Below, one piece after another: positions 34,907-43,830 of a DNA stretch of 64,000 nt. Every line of letters begins with the position of its first letter. Position 1 is the stretch's first letter. Position numbers and translations under genes: made by a program. Below the pieces are notes generated by a model, which saw only the letters and a list, made by a program, of their open reading frames with translations, searched no databases and was not told where the DNA came from. This stretch comes from Mumia quercus (lineage in GTDB: Bacteria > Actinomycetota > Actinomycetes > Propionibacteriales > Nocardioidaceae), in the NCBI RefSeq assembly GCF_025506335.1, contig NZ_JANZYO010000008.1:89835-153834 (forward strand), read 5' to 3'.

Positions 34907-36015
34907 AGACTCCCTCCGACCACGACGGCCGACTCGGCGTTCCACGTGAGCGAGACCGCGGCCCCGCGCTCGACGGTCGAGACGCCGCTGACCGCGCACA
35001 GCACGGGCTCGGCGTGGTCGGGCACCTCCACCGCCACGGTCGACACGCCTCCGTAGAACTGCGTCTCGACGACGCGTCCGTCGAGGAGGCCGTGCCCGGC
35101 TTCGACGAGGCGGGTCTCCTCGGGGCGGACGACGAGGTGGGCCTCGCCGCTCACGTCACCGACGACCTGTCCGGGGAGCAGCCCGACGGCGTCCACGTGG
35201 AGCCCTCCGTCGACGACGCGGCCGGCGAACCGGTTGCTGTCCCCGATGAAGTCGGCGACGAAGAGGTTCGCCGGGCGGCGGTAGGTCTCGACCGGCGTCG
35301 CCACCTGCTGCACGCGGCCGTGCGCGAGGACCGCGAGCCGGTCGGCCATCGACATGGCTTCCTCCTGGTCGTGGGTCACGACGACGAAGGTGATGCCGAC
35401 CTCCTGCTGGAGGCGCTTGAGCTCCAGCTGCATCTGCGTGCGGACCTTGCGGTCGAGCGCGGACAGCGGCTCGTCGAGCAGCAGCAGCTTGGGGCGCTTC
35501 ACCACGGCGCGCGCGAGCGCCACCCGCTGGCGCTGGCCGCCGGAGAGCTGGTGGGGCTTGCGCTTGGCGGTCGCCGTCAGCCCGACGGTCTCGAGGACCT
35601 CGCCGACCCGACGGCGGATCTCGTCCTTGCCGAGCTTCTCCTGCTCCAGCCCGTACGCGACGTTCGCCTCGACCGTCATGTGCGGGAAGAGCGCGTACGA
35701 CTGGAACATCAGGTTCAGCGGTCGCTTGTGCGGCGGGAGGCCGACGAGGTCCTGGCCACCGAGGAGCATCGTCCCGCTGTCGGGGCGCTCGAAGCCGGCG
35801 ATCGCCCGCAGCAGCGTCGTCTTGCCGCACCCGGACGGGCCGAGCAGCGCGAAGAACTCGTTCTCGGCGATCGTGAGGCTGACGTCGTCGAGCGCCGTGA
35901 CGTCACCGAAGCGACGCGACAGGTTGCGGATCTCGACCAGAGGCTTCCTCGTGTCCGGCGGCTGGTGCGCACCGGGTCCCTCCGCGCGCGGCGCGGTCAC
36001 GTGGGTGTCACTCAT
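34903..36015 (-). CDS. potA: Polyamine ABC transporter ATP-binding protein
   Basis: This 370-residue ATPase powers polyamine import. Walker A (GPSGCGKTT, about residue 60), signature LSGGQRQR (about 155), Walker B LLLLDEP and a C-terminal TOBE-type domain (about 270-370) are in order. The start ATG overlaps the permease stop by 8 bp and the stop overlaps the oxidase GTG by GTGA. Unlike the sugar importer at 17-20 kb, this transporter has its own ATPase. The call as polyamine-specific rests on the PotD-like partner and neighbouring catabolic genes. Confidence 0.9.
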   Translation of the reverse strand: MSDTHVTAPRAEGPGAHQPPDTRKPLVEIRNLSRRFGDVTALDDVSLTIAENEFFALLGPSGCGKTTLLRAIAGFERPDSGTMLLGGQDLVGLPPHKRPLNLMFQSYALFPHMTVEANVAYGLEQEKLGKDEIRRRVGEVLETVGLTATAKRKPHQLSGGQRQRVALARAVVKRPKLLLLDEPLSALDRKVRTQMQLELKRLQQEVGITFVVVTHDQEEAMSMADRLAVLAHGRVQQVATPVETYRRPANLFVADFIGDSNRFAGRVVDGGLHVDAVGLLPGQVVGDVSGEAHLVVRPEETRLVEAGHGLLDGRVVETQFYGGVSTVAVEVPDHAEPVLCAVSGVSTVERGAAVSLTWNAESAVVVGGSL

Positions 36016-36784
36016 CGGGGGTCTCCGTACGTCGGCTCAGGCGGGCGGACGCGATCACGACCGTGAGGCTCACGAGGAGCAGCACGGTGGCGAGCGCGTT
36101 GATCTCAGGGGTCACGCCGAACTTGACCATCGAGTAGATCGAGATCGGCAGCGTCGGCGTGGTGGGGCCGTTGGTGAAGAACGCGATGACGAACTCGTCG
36201 AGCGAGAGCGTGAACGTGAGCAGCGCACCGGCGACGACGGCGGGCGCGATCGTCGGCAGCGTCACGCGGCGGAACGTCGTGAACGCGCCCGCACCGAGGT
36301 CGCGCGAGGCCTCCTCGAGCGCCGGGTCGGCCTGGACCAGCCGGGCACGCACCACGGCGACGACGAAGGCCATCCCGAACACCGCGTGCGCGAGCATCAC
36401 CGAGAACAGGCCGAGGGTCATCGAGATCAGCGAGTAGAACGCGAGCAGGCCGATCGCGAGGACGAGGTCGGGCATGATCGCCGACGACATCGCGTACGCG
36501 TCGAGGGCCGACGAGCGGGTGTAGCGGGCGAGACCGACGGCCAGGGTGGTGCCCAGGACGACGGCGATGAGGGTCGCCCCGGTCGCGACGACGAGGCTGT
36601 TGCCCAGCGCCGAGAGCAGGGCGGAGTTGCCGGCCAGCTCGCCGTACCAGCGGAGGCTGAAGCCGTCCATCGTGAAGGCCGAGCGTCCGCCGTTGAACGA
36701 CATGACGACCAGCACCGCGATCGGCAGGTAGAGGAAGAGCATGCACAGCGCCAGCGGCAGGCGCAGCCATCCCAGGGACCTCAT
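36008..36784 (-). CDS. potC: Polyamine ABC transporter permease
   Basis: This 258-residue permease with six predicted spans resembles PotC. The EAA-loop motif is ALEEASRDLGAGAFTTFRRV (about residue 165), and NGGRSAFTMDGFSLRWY after the first span is characteristic of the family. ATG at 36784 overlaps the preceding permease stop (ATGA), indicating coupling. It forms the second half of the membrane channel. Confidence 0.9.
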   Translation of the reverse strand: MRSLGWLRLPLALCMLFLYLPIAVLVVMSFNGGRSAFTMDGFSLRWYGELAGNSALLSALGNSLVVATGATLIAVVLGTTLAVGLARYTRSSALDAYAMSSAIMPDLVLAIGLLAFYSLISMTLGLFSVMLAHAVFGMAFVVAVVRARLVQADPALEEASRDLGAGAFTTFRRVTLPTIAPAVVAGALLTFTLSLDEFVIAFFTNGPTTPTLPISIYSMVKFGVTPEINALATVLLLVSLTVVIASARLSRRTETPDE

Positions 36785-37680
36785 GCGGGCCCTCCCGTCG
36801 AGAAGCGTCGGCTCACGCGCGACTGCACGAAGAACAGCACGACCAGCACAACGATGAGGACGAGCGCGAGCGTCGCGCCGAACGGCCAGTCGCGGGCCTT
36901 GAGGAACTGGTCGCGTACGACGTTGCCGACCATCACCGACTTGCCTCCGCCGAGAAGCTCGGGGATGACGAAGTTGCCGAGGCTCGGGACGAACACGAAG
37001 ATGCAGCCGGTCAGCGCACCGGGGAGCGTCAGCTTCCACGTGATGTCGCGGAAGACCCGCCAGCGGCTCGCGCCCAGGTTGGTGGCCGCCTCGCGGAGCT
37101 CGGGGTCGAGCTTCGAGATCGACGCGTACAGCGGCAGGATCATCAGCGGGAGGTAGGCGTAGACGAGGCCGACGACCACGGCTCCGCGGGTGTAGAGCAG
37201 CGTGATCGGGTCCTCGATGACGCCGAGCCGCTCCAGGCCGCGGTTGACGATGCCCTCGGAGCTCAGCAGCACGATCCAGGCGTACGTACGCACCAGGAAG
37301 TTGGTCCAGAACGGGATGACGACCAGCACGAGCGCGACGTTGCGCCAGCGCGTCGGCAGCTGGGCGATCGCGTACGCGACCGGGTAGCCGATGAGCAGCG
37401 CCAGCAGCGTCGCCGTACCCGCGATGAGGAGCGAGTCGACGAGCACGGTGCGGTAGGTCGGGCCCAGCGCGCGACTGAAGTTCTCCCACGTGAACTCGTA
37501 GACGACCCCGCCGAAGCGGCCGCGCTGGAAGAAGACGTAGCTGAGCACGAGCAGGACCGGCACGGCCATGAAGGCCGTGACGTAACCGAGCCCGGGAACG
37601 AGAAGGGCGACACGCTCCCACCGGGAGGAGCGCTCGACGACGCTCCTCCCGGTGGGCGTGCTGCTGATCAGGTCGGTCAC
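36781..37680 (-). CDS. potB: Polyamine ABC transporter permease
   Basis: This 299-residue permease resembles PotB, with a long cytoplasmic N-terminus, six spans and the EAA-loop ELREAATNLGASRWRVFRDI near residue 200. NFLVRTYAWIVLL is a conserved PotB segment. The GTG start overlaps the binding-protein stop by GTGA. It pairs with PotC. Confidence 0.9.
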   Translation of the reverse strand: MTDLISSTPTGRSVVERSSRWERVALLVPGLGYVTAFMAVPVLLVLSYVFFQRGRFGGVVYEFTWENFSRALGPTYRTVLVDSLLIAGTATLLALLIGYPVAYAIAQLPTRWRNVALVLVVIPFWTNFLVRTYAWIVLLSSEGIVNRGLERLGVIEDPITLLYTRGAVVVGLVYAYLPLMILPLYASISKLDPELREAATNLGASRWRVFRDITWKLTLPGALTGCIFVFVPSLGNFVIPELLGGGKSVMVGNVVRDQFLKARDWPFGATLALVLIVVLVVLFFVQSRVSRRFSTGGPA

Positions 37681-38795
37681 TTGCTCGACGTGATCTCGGT
37701 GACGAGCTGGGTGTACATCGTCGCGGCCTCGCCGAGGTCGGTCAGGCCCTCACCCTCGAGGAGCTCCTCCGCGGTGACCTGCAGCGGCGGGTACTGCTCC
37801 TTGAGCTCGGCCGGCAGCATGTCCATCGCCTTCTGGTTCGGGACGTTGTAGAGGATGTTCTCCGCCGCCCACGCGCCGTTCTCCGGCTCCAGCAGGTAGT
37901 TGATGAAGGCGTGCGCGGCCTCCTTGTTCTTCGAGCTCTTGAGGACCACCATCGTGTCGACCCAGAGGTCGCTGCCCTCCTCGGGCACGGTGAAGGTGAT
38001 GTCCTTGTTCTCGGCGGTGCCGTAGTTGCACCAGCCGTCCCAGGCCTCGACCATCACGGCCTCGCCGGAGATCAGCCGCTCGTAGAAGGTCGTGTCGTCG
38101 TAGGCGAGCAGGTTCATCTTCGCCGCGACGAGCTTGTCCTTGACCTTCGCCATCTCGTCCTCGTCGGTCGTGTTCGCCGAGAAGCCGAGGGCCTTCTGCG
38201 CCGGCAGCATGAGCCAGCGGTCGGTGGCCATCATCGTGACCTTGCCCTTGTGCTCGGGGGCCGGCTCCAGCAGGTCGTTCCAGCTGGTCGGAGCCTCCTT
38301 CACGAGGTCGGAGCGGTAGCAGATGCCGGTCGTGCCCCAGGTGTAGGGGACGGAGTACTCGTTGCCCTCGTCGTACGCGAGCTTGGTCGCAGGCTCGGCG
38401 AGGTTCTCGAGGTTCGGGATCAGGTCGGCGTGGATGGGCTCGACGAGGCCCTGCTCGGCCAGCGCCTGCGCGAAGGGGCCGGAGACGAACGCGACGTCGA
38501 TGCCTGAGTCGGACCCGGCGGTCAGCTTCGCCATGACCTCTTCGTTCGTGGCGTGGTTGGTCACCTTCATGGAGGCGCCGGTCGCCTCCTCGAACTTCGC
38601 CGCGACGTCCTCGGGCATGTAGTCCGCCCAGTTGGACACGACGATCGACTGCTTGCTGAGGTCGGCGTCCGGATCGAGTTCAGCGGCCGCGGAGTCGTCT
38701 CCGTCCGACCCGCCGCACGCGGCGAGTGCAGCGACGAGAGCGACGCCTGCTGCGGCTGCCAGCGCGCGACGGCTGTGGTGCGCGATTGCCTTCAT
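37677..38795 (-). CDS. potD: Polyamine-binding lipoprotein
   Basis: This 372-residue lipoprotein is the substrate-binding component. The lipobox ALAAC puts the lipidated Cys at residue 27. Mature sequence opens with SIVVSNWADYMPEDVAAKFEEATG, the characteristic PotD/PotF N-terminus, and WGTTGICYRSD and EAWDGWCNYG match the binding-cleft regions. It is first in the operon potD-potB-potC-potA-oxidase-dehydrogenase. It could bind putrescine or spermidine; the downstream catabolic genes favour putrescine. Confidence 0.9.
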   Translation of the reverse strand: MKAIAHHSRRALAAAAGVALVAALAACGGSDGDDSAAAELDPDADLSKQSIVVSNWADYMPEDVAAKFEEATGASMKVTNHATNEEVMAKLTAGSDSGIDVAFVSGPFAQALAEQGLVEPIHADLIPNLENLAEPATKLAYDEGNEYSVPYTWGTTGICYRSDLVKEAPTSWNDLLEPAPEHKGKVTMMATDRWLMLPAQKALGFSANTTDEDEMAKVKDKLVAAKMNLLAYDDTTFYERLISGEAVMVEAWDGWCNYGTAENKDITFTVPEEGSDLWVDTMVVLKSSKNKEAAHAFINYLLEPENGAWAAENILYNVPNQKAMDMLPAELKEQYPPLQVTAEELLEGEGLTDLGEAATMYTQLVTEITSSK

Positions 38796-38873
38796 GATGG
38801 CTCCAGGTTCTCAGTGGCCCCGCCTGGTGCGGGTGGGGACACATTTGCATCTCTATTGAGGGCCTGACAAGGG

Positions 38874-38924
38874 TTGCAATGCAATAGAAACAGACGAAAC
38901 AGATTCTTCACTGAAGAAGTCTTC
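38874..38924. promoter_or_regulatory. Divergent control region of the pot operon and TetR gene, with palindromes
   Basis: Two palindromes lie between the divergent starts: TTGCAATGCAA (38874-38884) and TTCTTC-ACT-GAAGAA (38904-38918), the latter extended by overlapping GAAG-T-CTTC (38916-38924). The second has the size and symmetry of a TetR-family operator and fits autoregulation by the adjacent TetR gene, which would also control potD. The stretch is unusually AT-rich for this genome, as expected of a promoter region. Confidence 0.6.
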
Positions 38925-38990
38925 AAATTTCTGCCGGGTAGTGGCAGGCTGTCACAATCACTCGCACCACGAGACGCAAGAGGGAGCCCG

Positions 38991-39632
38991 ATGGCGAAGA
39001 CCCAGGGCCAGAAGGACCGCCGCGCCGCACTGATCCGTGCGACGCAGCAGGCGGTCATCGAGCACGGCGCGGACGTCAAGCTGACCGAGATCGCGAAGCA
39101 GGCCGGGCTCACGTCCGGTGCGGTGCTCTACCACTATCCGGACGTGCAGTCGCTCATCCTCGAGGCGAACCGCGCCGGCACCGAGCGGTTCTACGACGAG
39201 CGCATGCGGATGCTCGCGGCGGTCGAGGACCCCGCCGAGAAGCTGGTCCGTACGATCCGCTCCGGCCTGCCCAGCGACGCCGACGACGACGCCGTCCGCC
39301 TCTTCTGCGAGCTCGGCGGCGCCGCACGACGCCACCCGGTCTACGGCGCCCTGCTGACCTCCCTCTACGACCGCCAGGTCGCGATGTACCAGGTGATCCT
39401 CGAGACCGGCGCTGCCCGTGGCGCCTTCGACCTGCGTACGGACTCCCTGACGATCGGGCGCAACCTCGTCGCCCTCGAGGACGCGTACGGCTACCGCATG
39501 ATGGCCGGTCACCCGACGATCGACCACGAGGTCGCCTGCGAGCTCCTCCTCGACTACGCCCGCCTCTGCACCGGCAACCCGCTCCTCATCAAGACGTCTC
39601 GTGACGACGAAGGGACCCCCACCGATGACTGA
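38991..39632 (+). CDS. TetR-family regulator (BetI-like)
   Basis: This 213-residue regulator has an N-terminal TetR helix-turn-helix (KLTEIAKQAGLTSGAVLYHYPD, residues 27-48, shown shortened as KLTEIAKQAG...LYHYPD) and a larger ligand-binding domain. AGGGAG precedes the ATG at 38991; a longer frame to TTG 38874 would begin inside the operator region and is rejected. It is encoded divergently from potD and overlaps the next gene by 8 bp, so it may regulate both the polyamine operon and its own. The effector may be a polyamine or its aldehyde. Confidence 0.87.
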   Translation: MAKTQGQKDRRAALIRATQQAVIEHGADVKLTEIAKQAGLTSGAVLYHYPDVQSLILEANRAGTERFYDERMRMLAAVEDPAEKLVRTIRSGLPSDADDDAVRLFCELGGAARRHPVYGALLTSLYDRQVAMYQVILETGAARGAFDLRTDSLTIGRNLVALEDAYGYRMMAGHPTIDHEVACELLLDYARLCTGNPLLIKTSRDDEGTPTDD

Positions 39633-41004
39633 CCGCCCCTTGACCATCCTGTTCATGCCCGAGTCGGCGTACGGCCCGACGAACCAGTGCGTCGGCCTCG
39701 GCGACATCCTCCTGAAGCGTGGCCACAAGGTCGTCTTTGCTGCGGAGGCGTCGTGGAAGGGCAAGCTCGAGCCGCTCGGCTTCGTCGAGGCGCTGGTGGA
39801 CCTGGCCGAGCCGGCGGCACCGGCCGAGGGAGCGGAGGCAGAGGAGGAGGACGCCGGCAAGTTCTGGACGGACTTCATCGCCGAGACCGCGCCGGAGTTC
39901 CGCAAGCCCACCATCGACCAGCTCGAGTCGTTCGTCGCCCCGACGTACCAGGCGCTCATCGACGGCGCGATGTACTGCGAGCCGCAGCTGCGCGCGATCA
40001 TCGCCGAGCACCAGCCGGACGTGATCGTCGAGGACAACGTCGTCACGTTCCCCGCCCTGATGACCTCGGGCGCCCCGTTCGTCCGCATCGTCTCCTGCAA
40101 CCCCCTCGAGGTGCGCGGCAGCGACGATCTGCCGCCGCTGTTCGCGGGCTACCCGATCGCCGACCGCGAGGGCTGGGACGAGTACGGCAAGCGCTTCGAG
40201 GAGACCCACCGCGAGATGTGGGAGTCCTTCAACGCGTGGGTCCAGGAGCAAGGCGCACCGGCGCTCCCCGACCTCGAGTTCCTCCACACCTCGGAGGCGC
40301 TGAACCTGTACGTCTTCCCCGAGGAGGCCGACTACACCGACGTCCGCCCGCTCGACGAGACGTGGGCCCGCATCGACTCCAGCGTGCGGGAGACCGACGA
40401 GGAGTACGTCGTGCCGGCGCAGGTCGCCGACCGCCCCGAGGACTCCGCGCTCATCTACCTGTCGCTGGGCTCGCTCGGCGGCGCGGACCTCGAACTCATG
40501 CAGCGTCTCGTCGACGTCCTCGGGACGACCCGGCACCGCTTCATCGTGAGCAAGGGCCCGCGGGCCGACGAGCTGACCCTGCCCGACACGATGGTCGGCG
40601 CGCAGATGGTGCCGCAGACCAAGGTGATCCCGCAGGTCGACCTCGTGATCACGCACGGCGGCAACAACACGACCACCGAGACGCTCCACTTCGGCAAGCC
40701 GATGATCGTGCTCCCGCTGTTCTGGGACCAGTACGACAACGCGCAGCGCGTGCACGAGCTGGGCTTCGGCATCCGGCTCGACACGTACGGGTTCGCCGAC
40801 GCCGAGCTGGTCGAGGCCGTCGACACGCTCCTGGCCGACACCGAGCTGCGTGCACGCCTGGACGCGATGGGCGCCCGGATCCGCGCACGCGACGGACTCC
40901 GCAAGGGTGCGGACCTGATCGAGAAGGTCGGACTCGCCCACGTCCGCGGCGCCGAGAGCCCGGCGCTGGCCGACGCGCTCGAGTCCTCGACGCTGGAGTC
41001 CTGA
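39625..41004 (+). CDS. GT1-type glycosyltransferase (UGT/MGT-like)
   Basis: This 459-residue protein has the GT-B layout of macrolide-type and UDP-glycosyltransferases. The N-terminal acceptor half starts TILFMPESAYGPTNQCVGLGDILLKRGHKV, shown here in part, and the C-terminal half contains VIPQVDLVITHGGNNTTTETLHFGKPMI, corresponding to the nucleotide-sugar motif (HGGxNT.E.L..G.P; given in part). FWDQYDNAQRVHELGFG also fits. ATG at 39625 overlaps the TetR stop by 8 bp; GTG at 39601 is an alternative. An acidic insert of about 15 Glu/Ala residues near residue 75 is odd. It probably glycosylates a small molecule; donor and acceptor are unknown. Confidence 0.82.
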   Translation: MTDRPLTILFMPESAYGPTNQCVGLGDILLKRGHKVVFAAEASWKGKLEPLGFVEALVDLAEPAAPAEGAEAEEEDAGKFWTDFIAETAPEFRKPTIDQLESFVAPTYQALIDGAMYCEPQLRAIIAEHQPDVIVEDNVVTFPALMTSGAPFVRIVSCNPLEVRGSDDLPPLFAGYPIADREGWDEYGKRFEETHREMWESFNAWVQEQGAPALPDLEFLHTSEALNLYVFPEEADYTDVRPLDETWARIDSSVRETDEEYVVPAQVADRPEDSALIYLSLGSLGGADLELMQRLVDVLGTTRHRFIVSKGPRADELTLPDTMVGAQMVPQTKVIPQVDLVITHGGNNTTTETLHFGKPMIVLPLFWDQYDNAQRVHELGFGIRLDTYGFADAELVEAVDTLLADTELRARLDAMGARIRARDGLRKGADLIEKVGLAHVRGAESPALADALESSTLES

Positions 41005-41005
41005 C

Positions 41006-42340
41006 ATCGACGCGATCGACGTAGGAGTCCTCACCGCGGACCCGCTCGACATCCTCCCCGCGCGCCACGCGGAGGAGGCGAGCCGGGTCCGCGGACCCCT
41101 CGCGCTCGTCGCGGCGGCGCCGCTGTCCGCGACGATCACCCTCGCCGTCGTCGAGGACGCTGCCGGCCACCGGTACGCGGCGCCGCTCGTCGTGGACGGA
41201 GCCCGCGTCCGGCGCGCGCGTCCGGGCGACGGAGCGGCGCTCGCGCTGGTGAAGGCGCTCGGACGCGGGTCCGACGCGTCGTTCGGCTTCTCGCGCTGGG
41301 ACGGTCACGCGGTCACCGAGGAGCGGGCGATCGACGTCGACCAGAGCAACGAGTCGGTGATCGTCAGCGGACCCGACGGCGGCGCGGTCGTGAAGTGGGT
41401 CGTGCGGGTGAGCCGGGACGGCGACCCCGCGCCCGAGCGCGTCGCGCGGCTGGTCAAGCACGGCTTCGACGCCATGCCGAGGCCGTGGGGCATGGCGCAG
41501 TGGTGCGCGGAGCCCGGTCGCCCGCCGGCTCTTCTCGCCATGGTCACGGCACTCGTGCCCGAAGCGCGCGACGGATGGGAGTGGGCGGTCGAGGACGCCC
41601 GGGCGTACGCGTCCGGCGCGGCGACGCTCGACGACTCGGCCACGACACCCGGAGCCACGCTCGGCAGGATCGTGGCGACCATGCACCTCGGTCTCGCGGA
41701 CGAGGACACCCCGCTGGCCGACAGCGAGCGCGCGGCCGCCTGGAAGGCCGACGCGCTCGAGACCTTGGACGACGCGCTCACGCTGATGGACGGCGACGAG
41801 CTGGCCCGCCTCACGCGCCACGCCGACGCGCTCCGGGCCGAGCTCAGCGCCCTCGGCGACGCGGCCGGGACACCTCTCGTGCCGGTGCACGGCGACCTCC
41901 ACGTAGGCCAGGTCCTGCGCGGGGCCGACGGCTCCTACCGCGTCACCGACTTCGATGGGAACCCCGTCGCCTCCCCCGCCGAGCGCCTCGCGCCGCAACC
42001 GGCCGCCGTCGACGTCGCCGGCATGGCCCAGAGCCTCGACCACGTCGCGTACGTGGTGCTGCACCGCACCCCCGGCGTCGACGCCGAGGCGGTCGAGCGC
42101 TGGCGTACGACGGTGGTCGACGCCTTCCTCTCCGCCTACCGTGAGACGCTGGCGGACGCCGGACGCGCCGAGCTGCTCGACGAGCGGCTGATGACGCCGT
42201 TCCGGACGCGGCAGGTGTGCCGCGAGTACGTGTACGCAGGGCGGCACCTCCCGCACTGGCGCTACGTGCCCGACCGCGCCGTACGGGCACGCTTCGAAGA
42301 CCCTGCTGATCCCGTTGTGACGAAGGATGGTCCTGCCTGA
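41006..42340 (+). CDS. Glucosamine kinase-like protein (maltokinase fold), apparent ATC start
   Basis: This open frame encodes up to 444 residues resembling actinobacterial glucosamine kinases, which phosphorylate glucosamine with ATP and share the aminoglycoside phosphotransferase/maltokinase fold. The Brenner-type motif HGDLHVGQVL (about residue 294) and DFDGNPVASPAERLAPQPAAVDVAGM (about 315, in part) carry the catalytic Asp and metal ligand. No ATG, GTG or TTG occurs in frame before GTG 41192, which would remove a 62-residue segment of the N-terminal cap domain. A GGAG lies 7 bp before an ATC at 41006, so an ATC start (or an ATG altered in this sequence) is the best model. Position two bases after the glycosyltransferase stop and one-base overlap with the SIS gene make it part of that operon. 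Confidence 0.7.
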   Translation: MDAIDVGVLTADPLDILPARHAEEASRVRGPLALVAAAPLSATITLAVVEDAAGHRYAAPLVVDGARVRRARPGDGAALALVKALGRGSDASFGFSRWDGHAVTEERAIDVDQSNESVIVSGPDGGAVVKWVVRVSRDGDPAPERVARLVKHGFDAMPRPWGMAQWCAEPGRPPALLAMVTALVPEARDGWEWAVEDARAYASGAATLDDSATTPGATLGRIVATMHLGLADEDTPLADSERAAAWKADALETLDDALTLMDGDELARLTRHADALRAELSALGDAAGTPLVPVHGDLHVGQVLRGADGSYRVTDFDGNPVASPAERLAPQPAAVDVAGMAQSLDHVAYVVLHRTPGVDAEAVERWRTTVVDAFLSAYRETLADAGRAELLDERLMTPFRTRQVCREYVYAGRHLPHWRYVPDRAVRARFEDPADPVVTKDGPA

Positions 42341-43305
42341 TGAACCCCGACGCGTTCGCCGCCGACCTCGCGGAGAAGCCCGCGCGCCTGGCCGAGCTCG
42401 CCGACGCCCTCGAGAGCGACGACCCGTGGTCGCCGCTCGGTCTCGAGGCGGCCACCGCCGACCTCGTCTTCCTGGGGATGGGCTCGTCGCACTACGCGTC
42501 CAGCGTGGCGGCCGCCCGGTTGCGCGCGCAGGGCGTGCGCGCGGTGGCAGAGCTCGCCAGCAGCGACCTGCTCCCCCGCACCGGTCCCGGCACGACCGTC
42601 GTCGCGGTGTCGGCCTCCGGTGGGTCGCGCGAGACCCTCGACGCGCTCGACCGGCTCGGTGACTCCGGGGCGCGGGTCGTGGGGATGACGAACACCGACG
42701 CGTCCGCGCTGGCCGAGCGGGCCGACGTCGTCGTGCCCATGCTCGCCGGCAAGGAGCAGGGCGGCGTCGCGTGCCGCTCGTTCCAGCACACGCTCGCGCT
42801 GCTCCTCACGCTCGAGGCCGGCCTGACGGGTCGACCGCGGCCGAGCGCCCTGGTGCGCGCGGCGGCCGACGCCTCTGCCGACCTGCTCGAGCGCGAGTCG
42901 GCGTGGCTTCCCGCGGTGACGGAGGCGGCGCTCGGCCCGGACGGCACCCACCTGGCCGCGCCGGCCAGGCGGTTCAGCTCGGCCCAGCAGTCGGCACTCA
43001 TGCTCCGCGAAGGTCCGCGCCTGGCCGCGATCGGCTGCGAGACCGGGGACTGGGCGCACGTCGACGTCTACCTCACCAAGAACACCGACTATCGTCTCGT
43101 CCTCTTCGGCGGCTCGCGCTGGACCGACGGCGTCCGGGAGTGGACAGACCCACGGGGCACCACGATCGTGTCGGTCGGCGAGGAGCTGCCGACGGCTGCG
43201 GTGACCGTGCGCTACCGCGGTGACGAGGACGACGACGTCCGGCTGCTGAGCGAGACCCTCGTGATGGAGCTCGCCGCCGCGCGACGGTGGCAGGCGCAGG
43301 CCTGA
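42340..43305 (+). CDS. SIS-domain sugar isomerase-like protein
   Basis: This 321-residue protein has two SIS domains like the isomerase half of GlmS and related phosphosugar-binding proteins. GMGSSHYASSVAA (about residue 46) and SASGGSRETLDAL (about 88) match the phosphosugar-binding Ser-rich motifs. It lacks the glutaminase half of GlmS. ATG overlaps the kinase stop by one base (TGATG). With an upstream glucosamine-kinase-like protein it could isomerise or sense glucosamine-6-phosphate; known actinobacterial glucosamine kinases are often found near such a gene, as I recall. It is the last gene of the TetR operon. Confidence 0.8.
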   Translation: MNPDAFAADLAEKPARLAELADALESDDPWSPLGLEAATADLVFLGMGSSHYASSVAAARLRAQGVRAVAELASSDLLPRTGPGTTVVAVSASGGSRETLDALDRLGDSGARVVGMTNTDASALAERADVVVPMLAGKEQGGVACRSFQHTLALLLTLEAGLTGRPRPSALVRAAADASADLLERESAWLPAVTEAALGPDGTHLAAPARRFSSAQQSALMLREGPRLAAIGCETGDWAHVDVYLTKNTDYRLVLFGGSRWTDGVREWTDPRGTTIVSVGEELPTAAVTVRYRGDEDDDVRLLSETLVMELAAARRWQAQA

Positions 43306-43329
43306 CTCGCCGCCGAGCGCGTCCCGGCA

Positions 43330-43372
43330 CGACGAGGCGCCCCGACCGGTACGCCGGCAGGGCGCCTCGTCG
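43330..43372. terminator. Bidirectional terminator between SIS and HesB-like genes
   Basis: CGACGAGGCGCCC and GGGCGCCTCGTCG form a perfect 13-bp stem around a 17-nt loop, midway between two convergent stops (43305 and 43385). It can serve both directions. Confidence 0.75.
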
Positions 43373-43384
43373 CCTCCCTGGGAT

Positions 43385-43666
43385 CTAGTGCGGCTGGTCC
43401 GCGATCGCGAACTGGACGTTGCCCTCCGGCGTCACCTGCGCGTCGAGGATCTTGTCGGCCAGCACCTGCGAGGCGGCGTCCTCGAGGTAGACCTTCGCGT
43501 CGCCGGACTCGACGAGCGTGTCTCCCGGCTCTCCGGCCAGGACCGCGGTGATGGCGAAGCCCTCCGGGTTCGGTCCGCTGATGCGCAGACCCCCGTTCTC
43601 GGACGGGACCTGGCTGTTGACCAGAGTCGTGACGATGTCGCTGGCGTTCTCGGTGAGGGTGAGCAC
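43385..43666 (-). CDS. HesB/IscA-like small protein lacking cysteines
   Basis: This 93-residue protein has the fold pattern of HesB/IscA A-type carriers (GGLRISGPNPEGFAI...YLEDAASQVLADKILD), but contains no cysteine, whereas true Fe-S carriers use three. It is therefore unlikely to bind a cluster in the usual way. Such Cys-less homologues are widespread in actinobacteria. AAGGAG precedes the GTG at 43666. Function unknown. Confidence 0.75.
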   Translation of the reverse strand: MLTLTENASDIVTTLVNSQVPSENGGLRISGPNPEGFAITAVLAGEPGDTLVESGDAKVYLEDAASQVLADKILDAQVTPEGNVQFAIADQPH

Positions 43667-43830
43667 GAGCTCTCCTTCCGTGGCGGTCAGATCTCTCCAC
43701 CCTCCGTCGCGAGGCGCGCCCGTTCAAGGCTGCCCGAGGACACCGACCGATCCCCCGGTTTTGCCACGAGCGGCGTCGGGCGCAGGCTAACGTGTCAAAA
43801 CTGGCGCAAATCGGACGCTCGGAGGTTCCC

